Shown: positions 8,380 to 19,104, counted from the stretch's first letter. The stretch: 64,000 nucleotides of DNA from DASUPK01 sp963833375 (GCA_963833375.1 CAWHXR010000004.1:62001-126000); one strand, 5' to 3'. A program made the numbers and translations. Notes: a model not told the origin generated them from the letters alone.

Positions 8380-8886
8380 TCAGGTCAGGGCGGAGCAGAG
8401 CAGGGCTTCGAACCGTCCATCGACGAGTTCGTCGTGATGACCCGCCGCGAAGAGGATCTCCGTCTCGTTGGGGCTGAAGACGACCCTGCCGGAGTCATGG
8501 ATGGCAATCCCCTGCCCCGGCTGCGTGGCGAGAAAGACGTGCCCGACCACCGTGTCCGTGAACTCGTCCGTGCCATCTACGGGGATAAAGGTCTCCTGGA
8601 ACGTGCCCCTGTTCAGGAGCTTCTCTCCGGTGACCGTGTTCGTGAAATGGTCGAGGAAGCGGCTGTGCACGATGGTCCGCACCACTTCCCCCTGACTGTC
8701 GAAAAACGTCGTGCCGAAAGTCCTCCCCGTGGTGAAGAGCGATATGTCCTCCCCATCGCAGGTCGCAAAGTGGGGGTCGAACTCGGAGTTCGTGTCCTGG
8801 AAGTGGAATGGCGGCGCGGCTTTCGAGGCGGAAGTGAAGACGAGCGCGCCCATCACCGCCAAGATCAGGATCACGTACCTCGGCAT
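8380..8886 (-). CDS. Secreted protein of unknown function
   Basis: 168 residues with a clear signal peptide (YVILILAVMGALVFTSASKA, cut near residue 22-24). The mature part is rich in T, F and G and probably all beta: FTTGRTFGTTFFDSQGEVVR, then HFTNTVTGEKLLNRGTFQETF, then DTVVGHVFLATQPGQGIAIHDSGRVVF. Such alternating strands recall small lipocalin-like or beta-sandwich secreted proteins common in soil actinobacteria. No family is assigned and no catalytic site is seen. A strong GAGGAGAAGG ribosome site precedes the ATG (8886). Confidence 0.68.
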   Translation of the reverse strand: MPRYVILILAVMGALVFTSASKAAPPFHFQDTNSEFDPHFATCDGEDISLFTTGRTFGTTFFDSQGEVVRTIVHSRFLDHFTNTVTGEKLLNRGTFQETFIPVDGTDEFTDTVVGHVFLATQPGQGIAIHDSGRVVFSPNETEILFAAGHHDELVDGRFEALLCSALT

Positions 8887-9220
8887 CGCACCTTCTCCTC
8901 TCGTGGGCGATTGGCTTGGGGTGAGCCTAGATCAGCCCAGCGATGGCGTCCAGGGCCGAGGGCCGAACCCGAAGAGCGCATCCCCCACGCGCAGGGGAGG
9001 GATGCGACGGTCGGAGCGCAATCGCGCATACCGCCCAGTGCCAGCTGCGAAACCCGCCGGAATAAGTACCGGGCGTGGGGAGCTAGCGGAGCTGGCTCGC
9101 GTCCCCCTGCCTGAGACGACGCGCCGCGGGCGAAGCCGATCCGCATCGCGCGAGGCGAGTTGTGGTTATTATGCTTGCTGAATCGCTCGCGGCCACACGG
9201 CAACCAAGGAGAGGGAAGCG
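8887..9220. other. Intergenic region with a degenerate repeat
   Basis: About 330 bases with no convincing gene. Around 9003-9040 a stretch (GCGACGGTCGGAGCGCAAT, then CGCGCATACCGCC) resembles 8264-8302 upstream of the NTF2-like gene (GACGGTCGCAACC, then GCAATCGCGCAGACCGCC). This suggests a duplicated and diverged leader. A GGAGAGGGAAG ribosome site near 9207 serves the next gene. Confidence 0.35.
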
Positions 9221-10416
9221 ATGCTGAGCCCGAAGGGTGGAGGGACCCGCCGGACCGTAGGTGTGAGCCTGGCTGCGTTCGCCTTGATCGCCGGGCTGGT
9301 GGCCGCCAGCCCCGCCCTCGCCGGGCCCGACCCCCTCTCCAGCAGCTCGTCGGTGGTGCTGCAGCTGCGCAACTCACATGGCCTCAAGTGGAAGCCGAAG
9401 AGCCTGACGCTGCCGGTCAACAGCGGCGACCTCGATCCCACCACCGGCGCAGGCACCATCAACACCAGCAAGAAGGTCAAGGCCATCCGGCGAGGCCGGA
9501 AGACCAAGGTCAAGATCACCGTGCTTGTCTTCGGCGCCAACGGCGGGCCCGGCAGGATGGACGCCAAGGTCGGCAAGCACAAGGTCAAGAGCTTCGGCAA
9601 GCTCAGCGGAGGAACCCTGACGCGCGACGGTTTCGGCGCCAAGCTCGATGGGGTTGTGGCGAAGCTGGGGAAGAAGGGGGCGAAGGCACTGCGGCAGGCG
9701 CTATCCGGCGGGGGTAAAGGCAAGGCGAGTGCCGCCGCCGGCGGCATCAAGGCCGGCCAGCCGTTGGGCTCCGCCTCGGTCACCTCTGTGCCGAAGACCG
9801 TCGAGGTGCTGCCCGGCGGCACCCTTACGTTCACGACCGACCTCGTCTCCGGCGCTGAGGCCGTCCGCCTACCCCGTCCTGCTGGCTGCTCATTGCGTCA
9901 ACGCCCTTGCACCCGGCGGCGTCGAGGCGATCCCTCCGGCCGTCCAAAGCGGCTTGGCTGGGTGAGATATTCAACTTCCCGGTCATCGGCGGCAGCATCG
10001 CTCCGGACTTCAGCTCCGGGCGCGTGATCAGCGCCGGCGGCCAGAGATGAGCAAGAACAACGACGGCGAATGTGGACCCTCCTCTGGCTGCAGCTCCGCC
10101 ACCTGTCGGGACAACGGTCATCCAGACCGATTGGGAGGCCCAGTTCGACATCAAGGCGCTCGCTAGCAATACGGTGTTCCCCAGCGGGCCGGTCGGGATC
10201 GCCGCCCTGGGCTTCTTCGACCTGGCGAAGGCGACAACCTCCGCCGACCCGAACACCAAGCAGGTGACGCGTCACAGGCGCACCGGTGGGAATGGACGTC
10301 CTCTCAGCGCTCGTCCTCAACGATGTCTTCCCGAACGCCAGCCGCGAGCGCGAACGATCGACTTCAAGGGCGGCGACCTGCTCGGGACAGATGTCGCTGA
10401 GCGTCACGACCCACTA
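9221..10416 (+). pseudogene. Broken gene for a large secreted protein
   Basis: It starts well: ATG after a GGAGAGGG ribosome site, then a signal peptide (VGLSLAAFALIAGLVAAS-like, cut after ALA) and a Lys/Gly-rich mature region to about residue 205. From about 9860 the similarity to an expected secreted domain jumps between all three frames: VLLAAHCVNALAPGGVEAIP, then FPVIGGSIAPDFSSGRVISAG, then TDWEAQFDIKALASNTVFPS, then MDVLSALVLNDVFPN, ending MSLSVTTH and stop at 10416. At least four shifts are needed. The order recalls actinobacterial surface proteins with HtaA-like domains, but that is only an impression. With this many shifts, true decay is more likely than error. Confidence 0.55.
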
Positions 10417-10435
10417 GGCGCTCGGCGCCTTCCGA

Positions 10436-10591
10436 GTGGATCACGCCGTGTACGGCGACGGCGCCGAGCTGGCGATCACGTTCCCGCCCGAGCTGGTCGA
10501 GGCGATAGCCCGGCGCACCGCCGAGCTGATCGCCGAGGCCTTTTCATCTCGGGCGGTTGCGCATCCCTCTACATTCCGGAGATCGCGGTGA
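10436..10591 (+). CDS. 51-residue fragment resembling the start of an excisionase-type HTH protein
   Basis: GTG at 10436 to TGA at 10591. The part ELAITFPPELVEAIARRTAE, then LIAEAF, matches the typical N-terminal helix of small actinobacterial helix-turn-helix (excisionase/MerR-like) proteins, in which the DNA-binding domain follows. Here the frame ends before any HTH, so it is probably a truncated remnant of a mobile-element regulator. Its stop overlaps the GTG of the next gene (GTGA), so a translated short peptide cannot be excluded. Confidence 0.35.
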   Translation: MDHAVYGDGAELAITFPPELVEAIARRTAELIAEAFSSRAVAHPSTFRRSR

Positions 10592-11502
10592 GTGAGTCGG
10601 CGGGACTCGCGGCCGCCAGGGCGCTCGAGGCGAGACCGCTGGATCTGCCGCCCGGTCTCGATCTGGAATGGCTCGGGGTCTCGGGCTACCGGATGACCTA
10701 CGAGGGCACTTCGATCTTCGTCGACCCGTACGTATCGAGGGTGCCGCTCCGATCGCTGCTGCTGCGAAGGGCCGCCCTGCCGAACCCTGACAAGCTCGGT
10801 ACCTACATCTCCGCGCCGGGCGAGGTCGCGGGAATCCTCATCGGCCACACCCATTTCGATCACGCGGTGGACGCGCCGGCGATCGCCAGGCGGTATGGCG
10901 CGAAGGCCTACGGCTCGGCTTCGCTCGTTCACCTGATGCGGCTACACGGACTCGCGGAGCTGGCGGTCGAGGTGGTCCCGGGCAAGCCGTACGAGCTCGG
11001 CCCGTTCGTGGTCCGCTTCATCCGGAGCCGCCATTCGAAGATCCTCTTGGGTCGCCGAGTCCTGTTCGACGGCGAACTGACCTGCGAGCACCTCGACGGT
11101 CTCAGCCCGAGCACCTACAAGTGCGGCCAGGTCTGGGGCATTCACATCAGGGTCGCCGGGATCGACCTCTACCACCAGGGAAGCGCGGACCTCGATGACG
11201 AGGAGCTTGGCCGGCTGCCGGTGGACATCTTCCTCGCGGGGGTCGCCGGGCGCGAGTTCACTCCCGACTACTGGCGGCGTGTGCTGACTCGCCTCGATCC
11301 GCGTCTTGTGGTGCCGACTCACTACGACAACTTCTTCACGCCGCTCGGGGGCCGCCTCGATCTGGTCATGCGAGCCCGCCTCGAGGCCGTCCCCCAGGAG
11401 GTGGAGGCGGTCTCGAGGGACGCGCGGGTCGCCGTGCTGCGGCGGATCGACATGCCGGAGGGGGAGGGAAGCCCCGAAACGGGTCGAAATCGAGGCGATT
11501 AA
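10588..11502 (+). CDS. MBL-fold metal-dependent hydrolase
   Basis: 304 residues from GTG at 10588, with GGAG just upstream. Metallo-beta-lactamase fold of the UlaG/L-ascorbate-6-phosphate-lactonase-like type: the N-terminal WLGVSGYRMTYEGTSIFVDP block replaces the usual strand pair, HTHFDH (about residues 87-92) gives the metal-binding signature, RFIRSRHSK supplies another His, and DIFLAGVAG and VVPTHYDNFF complete the site. The substrate is unknown; relatives act on lactones, phosphodiesters or N-acyl lipids. It sits just before the mce genes with a 208-base gap, so co-transcription is possible but not shown. Confidence 0.82.
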   Translation: MSESAGLAAARALEARPLDLPPGLDLEWLGVSGYRMTYEGTSIFVDPYVSRVPLRSLLLRRAALPNPDKLGTYISAPGEVAGILIGHTHFDHAVDAPAIARRYGAKAYGSASLVHLMRLHGLAELAVEVVPGKPYELGPFVVRFIRSRHSKILLGRRVLFDGELTCEHLDGLSPSTYKCGQVWGIHIRVAGIDLYHQGSADLDDEELGRLPVDIFLAGVAGREFTPDYWRRVLTRLDPRLVVPTHYDNFFTPLGGRLDLVMRARLEAVPQEVEAVSRDARVAVLRRIDMPEGEGSPETGRNRGD

Positions 11503-11710
11503 GCACCCGTTAACGCCTCGGAAAGTATGGCCAAATACCGCCTCTGCGCCTGGCCTCGGAGGTAGGATCGGCACTGGAGCTGCAGGATTGCGGCAGGAGA
11601 GACAGGCTGCTGGAAGCAGGTGAGGAGCTGTTCGAGGAAGGGACCGTCATAGGGACCCGAACGGAGGCTCATGGTCAAAGGCCGAACTGCCCGGATGAGG
11701 TAGGGCGGGC

Positions 11711-13148
11711 GTGAGCCCTGCCGGAGGAGCGTCCTCACCCCAGAGCGCGCGCGTACGGGGTGGCGGCGGGTTCGCACGGCTGGCCGCGATCGGTGCCCTG
11801 GTCCTCGTCGCGATCGCGATCCTCGTTCTGCTGCTCGGCGGCGGGCCCGGCAACCACTACAGCCTGCTGTTCGAGACCGGCGGCCAGCTCGTCAAGGGCA
11901 ACCAGGTCCTGATCGGTGGGGTGCCGGTCGGCAGCGTCGACGACGTCAAGCTCACCGACAACGGCCAGGCGCAGGTTGACATCTCGGTCGACCGGCCGCT
12001 GCACGAGGGGACCTCGGCGATCATCCGGGCGACCTCGCTCTCCGGGATCGCCAACCGATACGTCTCCATTCAGCCCGGCCCAGACAACGCGCCGGAGCTC
12101 CGGAACGGCGCGAGGATCACCGAGGTCGACACGACGAGCCCGGTCGACCTGGACCAGCTGTTCAACACCCTGCGGGCGCCGGAACGCCAGGCGCTCCGCA
12201 ACATCATCCAGGGATCGGCCACGGTCTACGCCGGCAAGGGCCCGCAGGCCAACCAGACGTACAAGTACCTGAGCCCCTCCCTGGTTGCGACCGACCGGCT
12301 GCTCCAGGAGCTCGACCGCGACCAGGGGGTCCTGACGAGCTTCCTCGTCAACGGGGCCAGCGTCGTCTCCGCCGTGGCCCAGCGTCGCAACGACCTCTCG
12401 GCGCTGACAGCCAACGCGAATCAGGCTTTGGGGGCGATCGCGGCGCAGAACCAGTCCTTCGATCGCGCGCTGGTGGCCCTGCCCGGCACTCTCCGCCAGG
12501 CCAACACCACCTTCCACAACCTGCGACCGGCGCTCAATGACCTCGACCCGCTGGTCAACGCCTCCAAGCCGGCGACCAAGAACCTCGCCCCCTTCCTCAA
12601 GCAGCTGACGCCTGTGGTGAAGAAGTCCGTGCCGGTCTTCCATGATCTTCGGCAAGCCGTCAACCGCACCGGCAAGGCCAACGATCTAGCCGACGCCGCC
12701 GGGGACCTCGCGCCGCTCGAATCGCAAGCCAGCACCGCGCTTCCGGCGGTGGTTGCGGCCATGCAGCGGCAGCGATCACGTCCTCCGGTTCCTGCGGCCC
12801 TACTCGCCGGACATCTTCAGCGCTCTCGGCGGTCTCGACCGCGCCGCCGCCTACTACGACGCCAACGGGCACTACGTCCGCGCCGTGCCCGCGGGGATGT
12901 CGGTCTTCCGCTACACGGGCGGGCCCCCGCCGAATCTCGTCCCGATCCCGATCTCCCAGACCCTCAGCCCGATCGATTACGGCGCGTTCGGCGCCCCCAA
13001 CGACAGGGTCTTCCACCGCTGCCCGGGCGGCGCCACGCAGCCGCAGCCCGACGGGAGCAACCCGTTCCTGGACGGCGGCATGCTCACTCCGGGGCCGCCC
13101 TTCCCGCCGGGCGACTGCAATCCGACCGACGTGCTGCCCGGACCATGA
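11711..13148 (+). CDS. Mce family protein, first of six (frameshifted near 12765)
   Basis: Mce proteins form hexameric shuttles that carry lipids or sterols across the envelope to a YrbE permease. From GTG at 11711: a cytoplasmic basic start, one membrane helix (about residues 24-43, LAAIGALVLVAIAILVLLLG), an MlaD/MCE domain (FETGGQLVKGNQVLIGGVPVG to about residue 120, with SLSGIANRYVSI), then a long alpha-helical part rich in N, Q and L. The frame changes by one base around 12755-12775; downstream the other frame carries the conserved FLRPYSPDIFSALGGLDRAA block and ends at 13148. The gene reads as intact apart from this shift, so a sequence error is the likely cause. Its stop overlaps the next ATG (ATGA). 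Confidence 0.85.
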
Positions 13149-14735
13149 GGCGGATCGTGCTCATCTGCATCGGGCTGCTGGCCGGCGCGATGCTGATCGC
13201 CTTCCCCGCTCTCGGGTCGAACGGGTCATCCGGCGACTACAAGGTCCGCGCGGTGTTCGACAACGGCTCCTTCATGGTGTCCGGCGAGGAGGTCCGCGTC
13301 GCGGGGGCGAAGGTCGGGACGGTCGACTCAGTCGAGCGTCTCCAGCGACCACGAGATCGTCAGCAGGGAGGGAGGGGACCACGCCGTCCCCGGCAAGGCC
13401 GTGCTCGTCATGAACATCACGAACCCCGGCTTCAAGGACTTCCGCATCGACGCCAGCTGCCTCATCAGGCCGCAGTCGCTGATCGGCGAGAGGTACGTGG
13501 ACTGCACCCCCACCCAGCCTCGAGCCGCGGGCCAGCCGCCGCCGCCGGAGCTCCCGACGATCCCCGATGGTCAGCCGGGCGCCGGCGAACACCTGCTGCC
13601 GCTGGAGAACAACGGCACGACGGTGGACCTCGATCTGGTCCAGAACATCCAGCGCCTGCCGTTTCGCGACCGGTTCAGGTTGATCCTCAACGACCTTGGC
13701 GCCGGACTCGCCGCTCGCGGCCAGGACCTGGGCGAGGTCATCGACCGGGCCAACCCGGCCCTTCGACAGACGGACCGTGTGCTCAACATCCTCGCCCAGC
13801 AGAACCAGCAGCTGGCCAGCCTGGCGAGCAACGGCGACGCGGTCCTCGAGCCGCTGGCCCGCAACCGCACCCAGATCACCGGCTTCTTCCACAACGCGGC
13901 GGTGGCTGGTCAGGCGACCGCTGAGCGCGGCGCCGACCTCCAGGCCGGGCTGCGCAAGCTCCCCGCGACCCTCCATCAGGTCCGCCTGACGATGGTGAGG
14001 CTGAAGCAGTTCGCCGACCAGGGAACTCCGCTGTTCGCCGACCTGAAGGCCTCGGGCAAGAACCTCAGCCGGGCGACGCAGAAGCTTGCGCCCTTCGCCC
14101 GCGCCGGCATCCCCGCTCTCACCACTCTCGGCGACGCCGGCCAGTCCGCCGGACCGAAGCTCGCCGCCTCGGATCCGGTGCTCACCGACCTGGCGTCGAC
14201 CGCATCGGCCGCCGTCCCGGTCGGCAACAGCCTCTCCCCGCTGCTCGACACCTTCTTCAAGACCAAGGGCTTCGAGTCCCTCGCCGACTTCATCTACGGC
14301 TCGAGCGCCAACATCAACGGCTTCGACTCCCTGGGGCACTACCTGCGCATCAACGTCCAGGTGACGAACTGCATCGACGTCTCCGCGATCGTGCTCCAGG
14401 GTTGCGAGGCGTTCTTCCGAGACACGGGCCCCGCCCAGTCACAGAAGAAGAAGAAGAAGGGCAAGAAGAGCGCCCTGAAGTCGTCGATCGCGCCACCGCA
14501 GCCCCCGGCGCAGCAGCCGAGCGTGCCGATCCCGCCGATCGACATCCCCGACCTCGGCCAGCTGGTTCCGCCGCTGACCCAACCGAACGATGGGGCGCCT
14601 CAGCCGGCCGCGCCAGGGAGCCAGGACGATCAGCAGCCACAGCAGCAGCAGTACCAGCCCAAGGCGGGGACCGATCAGGTCTCGCTGAGGGACGCGAACC
14701 TGTTCCTCGAGTTCCTGCTTGGGAGCGGCGCATGA
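13145..14735 (+). CDS. Mce family protein, second of six (frameshifted near 13335)
   Basis: From ATG at 13145: an N-terminal signal-anchor (residues 3-22), then the MCE domain start YKVRAVFDNGSFMVSGEEVR and VAGAKVGTVDSV. A one-base shift near 13328-13345 moves to the frame that continues SSDHEIVSREGGDHAVPGKA, then NITNPGFKDF, SLIGERYVDC, and a helical tail to 14735. The C-terminus has a Lys run (SQKKKKKGKKSALK) and a long Pro/Gln-rich end. The helical part carries repeated spaced hydrophobics typical of Mce needle regions. It overlaps the upstream stop and the downstream start by four bases, which shows a single operon. Confidence 0.83.
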
Positions 14736-16216
14736 GGGGCCGCGCCGGCTCCGTCGCCGCCAGCCCGACCCTGGTCGGCGCCGTCACCGTGCTCGTCGTG
14801 GTGGTCGCGGTCTTCCTCGCGTACCAGGCGAACCAGGGCCTGCCGTTCGTCCCGACCTACAAGCTCTCGGCCGAGCTCCCAAATGCCCAGACGCTGGTAC
14901 CGGGGAACGAGGTTCGGATCGGCGGCAGCCGCGTCGGCCAGGTCAAGTCGATCGAGCCCGAAACGGTCGACAACGCGCCCTGCCCGAACGACCCGAGCCA
15001 GAGCTGCACGACGCAGGTCGCCAAGGTCGACATGGAGCTGAACGAGGACCTCAACCCGCTCCCGCAGGACTCGACCCTGGTGGTGCGGGCGCGATCGGCG
15101 CTGGGACTCAAGTACCTGGAGCTCGACCGGGGCCACTCGAGCCAGGGATTCAAGCCCGGCTCGACGATGCCGGTCAGCGCAGCGCGTCCCGAGCCGGTCG
15201 AGATCGACCAGGTGTTCAACATGTTCGACCAGCCCACCCGGGTCGCGATCCAGGCCAACCTGTTGGAGTTCGGAAACGCCCTCGCCGGCCGAGGCGGCAG
15301 CCTCAACGCGACGATCGGCGAGCTGCGGCCGCTGGTCGAGCGCCTCACGCCGGTGATGAGGAATCTGGCCGCTTCCGACACAGGGCTCTCCAAGTTCGTC
15401 TCCTCGCTCTCGGCGACCGCCGCCGAGGTCGCCCCGGTCGCTGCGGTTCAGGGCCAGCTGTTCGCTGACCTGGACACGACATTCCGTGCCTTCGCGGACG
15501 TCTCGCGGCCCTTCATCCAGGAATCCATCTCGAAGTCGCCCCCGACCGAGGACGTGGCAATCCGGACGCTGCCCAGGATCCGGCCCTTCCTCGCGAACAC
15601 CGCGGTGCTCTTCAGCGAGCTCCGACCCGGCTTCCACGTCTTCGCCCCGGTCTCGAAAGAGGCGGCCCAGGCGGTCTCGCTCGGGGTCAAGGCCCTGCGG
15701 CTTTCACCGGCTCTCAACGCGCAGCTCGATCCGACCGCGCAGTCGCTGCTCAACCTCAACAACGACCCGGTCTCGCGCGAGGGGATCCGGGACCTCACCG
15801 CGCTCAACAACGTGCTCTCTCCGCCGCTCAGCTTCATCACCCCAGCCCAGTCCGTCTGCAACTACGCCACCCTCCTGCTCCAGAACTTCGCCAACATGAC
15901 CAGCTTCGGCGATGGCCTGGGCACCAACCAGCGCGCCGTGGTGATGGCGTCACCGACCGGCCCCAACTCGGAGACCGGGCCCAGCTCGGCGCCGGCCAGC
16001 GGCGCCGGCATCGACCCCGCCAACTTCCTCCACTACAACCCCTACCCGAACACGGCCTCGCCGGGGCAGGAGCGCGAGTGCGAGGCCGGCAACGAGGGCT
16101 ATGCCGCGGGCCAGGTGATGATCGGGAACGTCCCCGGCAACCAGGGGATCCACACCGCTGGGCAGATCCTCGAGCAGACCCAGAAGCCGAAGTCGAAGAA
16201 GAAGGGCAAGAAGTGA
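14732..16216 (+). CDS. Mce family protein, third of six
   Basis: 494 residues, intact. ATG at 14732 overlaps the preceding stop. One membrane helix (about residues 13-32, VGAVTVLVVVVAVFLAYQAN), then the MCE domain (YKLSAELPNAQTLVPGNEVR, IGGSRVGQVKSIE, RSALGLKYLELD). A helical needle region follows, with a Cys-containing segment (VCNYATLLLQNFANM) seen in many actinobacterial Mce proteins, and a short secreted-type tail ending KPKSKKKGKK. The poly-Lys end recurs in several neighbouring secreted proteins. Function: subunit of a lipid-transport shuttle; the ligand is unknown. Confidence 0.88.
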   Translation: MRGRAGSVAASPTLVGAVTVLVVVVAVFLAYQANQGLPFVPTYKLSAELPNAQTLVPGNEVRIGGSRVGQVKSIEPETVDNAPCPNDPSQSCTTQVAKVDMELNEDLNPLPQDSTLVVRARSALGLKYLELDRGHSSQGFKPGSTMPVSAARPEPVEIDQVFNMFDQPTRVAIQANLLEFGNALAGRGGSLNATIGELRPLVERLTPVMRNLAASDTGLSKFVSSLSATAAEVAPVAAVQGQLFADLDTTFRAFADVSRPFIQESISKSPPTEDVAIRTLPRIRPFLANTAVLFSELRPGFHVFAPVSKEAAQAVSLGVKALRLSPALNAQLDPTAQSLLNLNNDPVSREGIRDLTALNNVLSPPLSFITPAQSVCNYATLLLQNFANMTSFGDGLGTNQRAVVMASPTGPNSETGPSSAPASGAGIDPANFLHYNPYPNTASPGQERECEAGNEGYAAGQVMIGNVPGNQGIHTAGQILEQTQKPKSKKKGKK

Positions 16217-17772
16217 ACGACCAGCGGCAAGCCCAGCCGAGCCAGCCCAGGGACTACGACGAGCGGATCTACCGCAAGGGGAACCCGCCGCACCGGATCC
16301 GCAACGCGCTGATCCTGATCGTGCTGGTGGTGATCGGGACCTATCTGGCATGGACCAAGTCGGTGCCCTTCCGGTCGCCGTATGAGCTGCACGCGATCGT
16401 CCAGAACGCGGCCAACATCCGCGCCGACTCGCCGGTGCGGATCGCCGGCGTGAACGTCGGCAAGGTCGAGAGCGTGAACAGCGTCTGCGCCAACGGCAAC
16501 GTCCAGGCTGCCTGCACCGACCCGAGGGCGGCCGAGGTCACCTTCACCGTCGACTCGAGTGGCCAGCCGATCCACAGCGACGCCCAGGTGGAGATCAGGC
16601 CCCGCATCTTCCTCGAGGGCAACTTCTTCCTCGACCTCCAGCCGGGGAGTCCGAGCGCGCGCGACCTCTCCAGCGGAGACACGATCCCGATCACCCAGAC
16701 ATCGACGGCGGTGCAGCTCGACCAGATCCTCACCTCGCTGCAGGCGCCAGATCGCGCCAACCTGCAGAAGCTGCTGGCGGGCTACGGTACCGCGCTCACC
16801 CACGAGCCCAGCGCCGCCGAGGACGCCACCCAGGACCCGGAGGTCCAGGGCCTGACAGCCGCGCAGGCGATCAACAAGTCGTTCGATTACGGACAGACGG
16901 CCGCTCGCGACGCGGCGATCGTCAACGAGGCGCTGCTGGGGACGGAGCCCCACGATCTCTCCGGCCTGGTCGCCGCCCAGGCCCGGGTCTTCGGCGCGCT
17001 GCGCGATCACGAGTCCCAGCTGCAGGGCCTGATCGGCAACCTGAACACCACGGTCGGCGCCTTCGCGGCCGAGTCGGGCAACCTTGAGCAGTCGATCAAG
17101 GAGCTCGGCCCGACGCTCGAGCGGGCCGAGCCGGCCCTGCGCCACACCAACCAGACCCTCCCGTTCCTGCGCAGGTTCGCCCTCGAGCTCACCCCGGGCA
17201 TCCGGGAGCTGCCGGCGACGATCGCCGCCGGGGGCCCCTGGTTGAAGCAGGCGAACCCGCTGCTGAGCCCCGGCGAGCTCGGCTACATCGCCGACGAGCT
17301 GCGCCGCGCCGCCCCGGGCGCGGCCTCGGCGGCCGCCAGCGGCAAGGGGCTCCTGAGCCAGCTCGGCCTGCTCAGCAACTGCTTCAACAACGTGCTGCTG
17401 CCCGAGGGCGACGTCGTCCTCGATGACAGCGGCACGGGCTTCAACTTCTCGACCGGGGTCCCGAACTTCAAGGAGTTCGGATATGCCGCCTCGCAGCTGG
17501 CCGGCGCGCTTCAGAATTTCGACGGCAACGGCTCCTACCTGCGGGCCAGCGCCGGCAACGGGCCGGTGACCGCGACCGGGGCCCAGCCCGGCGGTGGACC
17601 GGCCAACGAGCTGTTCGTCGCGCACATGCCGGCGGCGCCGATCGGCACGCGCCCGCTGATGGGGCCGAAGCCGACCTTCAACACCCAGGTCGCCTGCCAG
17701 AACAATCCGGTCCCCGACCTCAACGGGCCAGCCGCTGCGGTCGGCCCGCCGAGCCCCGCGGAGCACCCATGA
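16213..17772 (+). CDS. Mce family protein, fourth of six
   Basis: 519 residues, intact. GTG at 16213 overlaps the upstream stop (GTGA). About 33 hydrophilic residues, then a membrane helix (NALILIVLVVIGTYLAW), the MCE domain (YELHAIVQNAANIRADSPVR, IAGVNVGKVESV, RIFLEGNFFLDL), and a helical needle with ALRDHESQLQGLIGNLNTTV and ELGPTLERAEPALR repeats. FNNVLLPEGD and NFKEFGYAASQLAGALQNFD near the end are features shared with other Mce proteins. The next gene begins inside its stop codon. Confidence 0.88.
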   Translation: MNDQRQAQPSQPRDYDERIYRKGNPPHRIRNALILIVLVVIGTYLAWTKSVPFRSPYELHAIVQNAANIRADSPVRIAGVNVGKVESVNSVCANGNVQAACTDPRAAEVTFTVDSSGQPIHSDAQVEIRPRIFLEGNFFLDLQPGSPSARDLSSGDTIPITQTSTAVQLDQILTSLQAPDRANLQKLLAGYGTALTHEPSAAEDATQDPEVQGLTAAQAINKSFDYGQTAARDAAIVNEALLGTEPHDLSGLVAAQARVFGALRDHESQLQGLIGNLNTTVGAFAAESGNLEQSIKELGPTLERAEPALRHTNQTLPFLRRFALELTPGIRELPATIAAGGPWLKQANPLLSPGELGYIADELRRAAPGAASAAASGKGLLSQLGLLSNCFNNVLLPEGDVVLDDSGTGFNFSTGVPNFKEFGYAASQLAGALQNFDGNGSYLRASAGNGPVTATGAQPGGGPANELFVAHMPAAPIGTRPLMGPKPTFNTQVACQNNPVPDLNGPAAAVGPPSPAEHP

Positions 17773-19104
17773 GGCGCGCCCTGAGAGAGCACTCCCGCGA
17801 CGTGGCGGCGATCATCGCCCTCTTCCTGGCGGGCCTCTTCGCCCTGGTCGTGATCCTCGCCGGCCAACGGGTCAACGTTCCCGGCTGGGTGCCGCTGCTC
17901 GGAACGGATCGCTTCGAGCTGAAGGCGGAGTTCAGCACGGCGCAGGCGGTGACGCCGGGGCAGGGCCAGTCGGTCGACATCGCGGGGATCAGGGTCGGCG
18001 ACGTCAGCGGCGTCAAGCTCGAGAACGGTCACGCCGTGGTGACGATGCAGGTGGACAACAAGTACGCGCCGCTGATCAACTCGGATGCCTCGATGCTGCT
18101 GCGGCCGAAGACCGGACTCAACGACATGGTCGTCGAGGTCGACCCGGGGACTTCGACCCAGAACATCAAGGAGGGCTGCCACCGTCCCGCTCGCCTCGAC
18201 CCAGCCGCAGGTCAACCCCGACGAAATCCTCTCCTCCCTCGACGCGGACACCCAGCAGTTCCTGAAGCTGCTGCTGGGCAACGGAGCCGAGGCGCTCGAT
18301 CCGGCCCAGAACCGGGGCGAGAAGCTCTCGGGCGCCCTGCGCCGACTCGACCCCCTCGCCCGCGATGTCGCCCAGATCAGCGGAGGGCTCGCGGTGCGGC
18401 GCGAGAACATCCGCCGCGCAATCCACAACTTCCAGCTGCTCAGCACCGAGCTCGGCAACAAGGACCGGGACCTGACCGCCTTCGTCGACTCCTCCGACGC
18501 GGCGCTCGCCTCCTTCGCCCGCCAGGAGGCCTCTATCAGGGCGGCGCTTCGCGAGCTGCCCGCGACTCTGCGAGAGACCAAGGGGGCCTTGGGCAGCGCC
18601 GACAGCCTCGCCCTCAACGCCGGACCGGCGTTGCGTGACTTGATCCCGGGGGCTCGGGCGACGAAGCCGGCGCTGCAGGCGCTGACCGCGTTCTTCCAGC
18701 AGACGACGGGGCCGGTCCGCGACCAGATCAGGCCCTTCACGGTGCAGGTGGCGAGCCCTGTGCACCACATCCGGGACGCCTCGGTCGACCTGGGAAAGGC
18801 GACGCCGCAGCTGCGCACCGGCTTCACGCGGCTCAACCAGGGCCTCAACGGACTGACCTACGACCCCCCGGGTGACCAGCAGAGCTTCGCCTTCTACCTG
18901 CCCTGGCTGAATCACAACCTCAACAACCTGGCGATGCTCCAGGACGCCAACGGCCCCTTCCTCCGCAGCCAGGTGTTGTTCACCTGCAACACCGCGCAGC
19001 TGGCTGAGGCAACCGTCTTCCCCACGCGGCCGTTCGTGCACGCCCTGGCCCAGCTCACAGGCGTCCCAACCGCGTCCGAGATCGGCTCGATTGGCGGCTG
19101 CTGA
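17769..19104 (+). CDS. Mce family protein, fifth of six (frameshifted near 18176)
   Basis: From ATG at 17769 (ATGA overlap): a membrane helix (residues 13-31, AAIIALFLAGLFALVVILA), then the MCE domain (FELKAEFSTAQAVTPGQGQS, VDIAGIRVGDVSGVKL, LLRPKTGLNDMVVEVDPG). Near 18176 an extra base, apparently a T in GAGGGCTGCC, shifts the frame; the other frame continues ATVPLASTQPQVNPDEILSS and a needle region with LRELPATLRETKGALG, ending IGSIGGC at 19104. Everything around the shift is well conserved, so a sequence error is the simplest reading. Confidence 0.85.

Noticed and set aside
11540..11710. Leader of the mce genes as a glycine riboswitch (GGCAGGAGAGAC)
   Set aside because: Only the first short motif fits. 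The following GCCGAAGGGGCAA-type core is missing and there is no second aptamer. It was not annotated.
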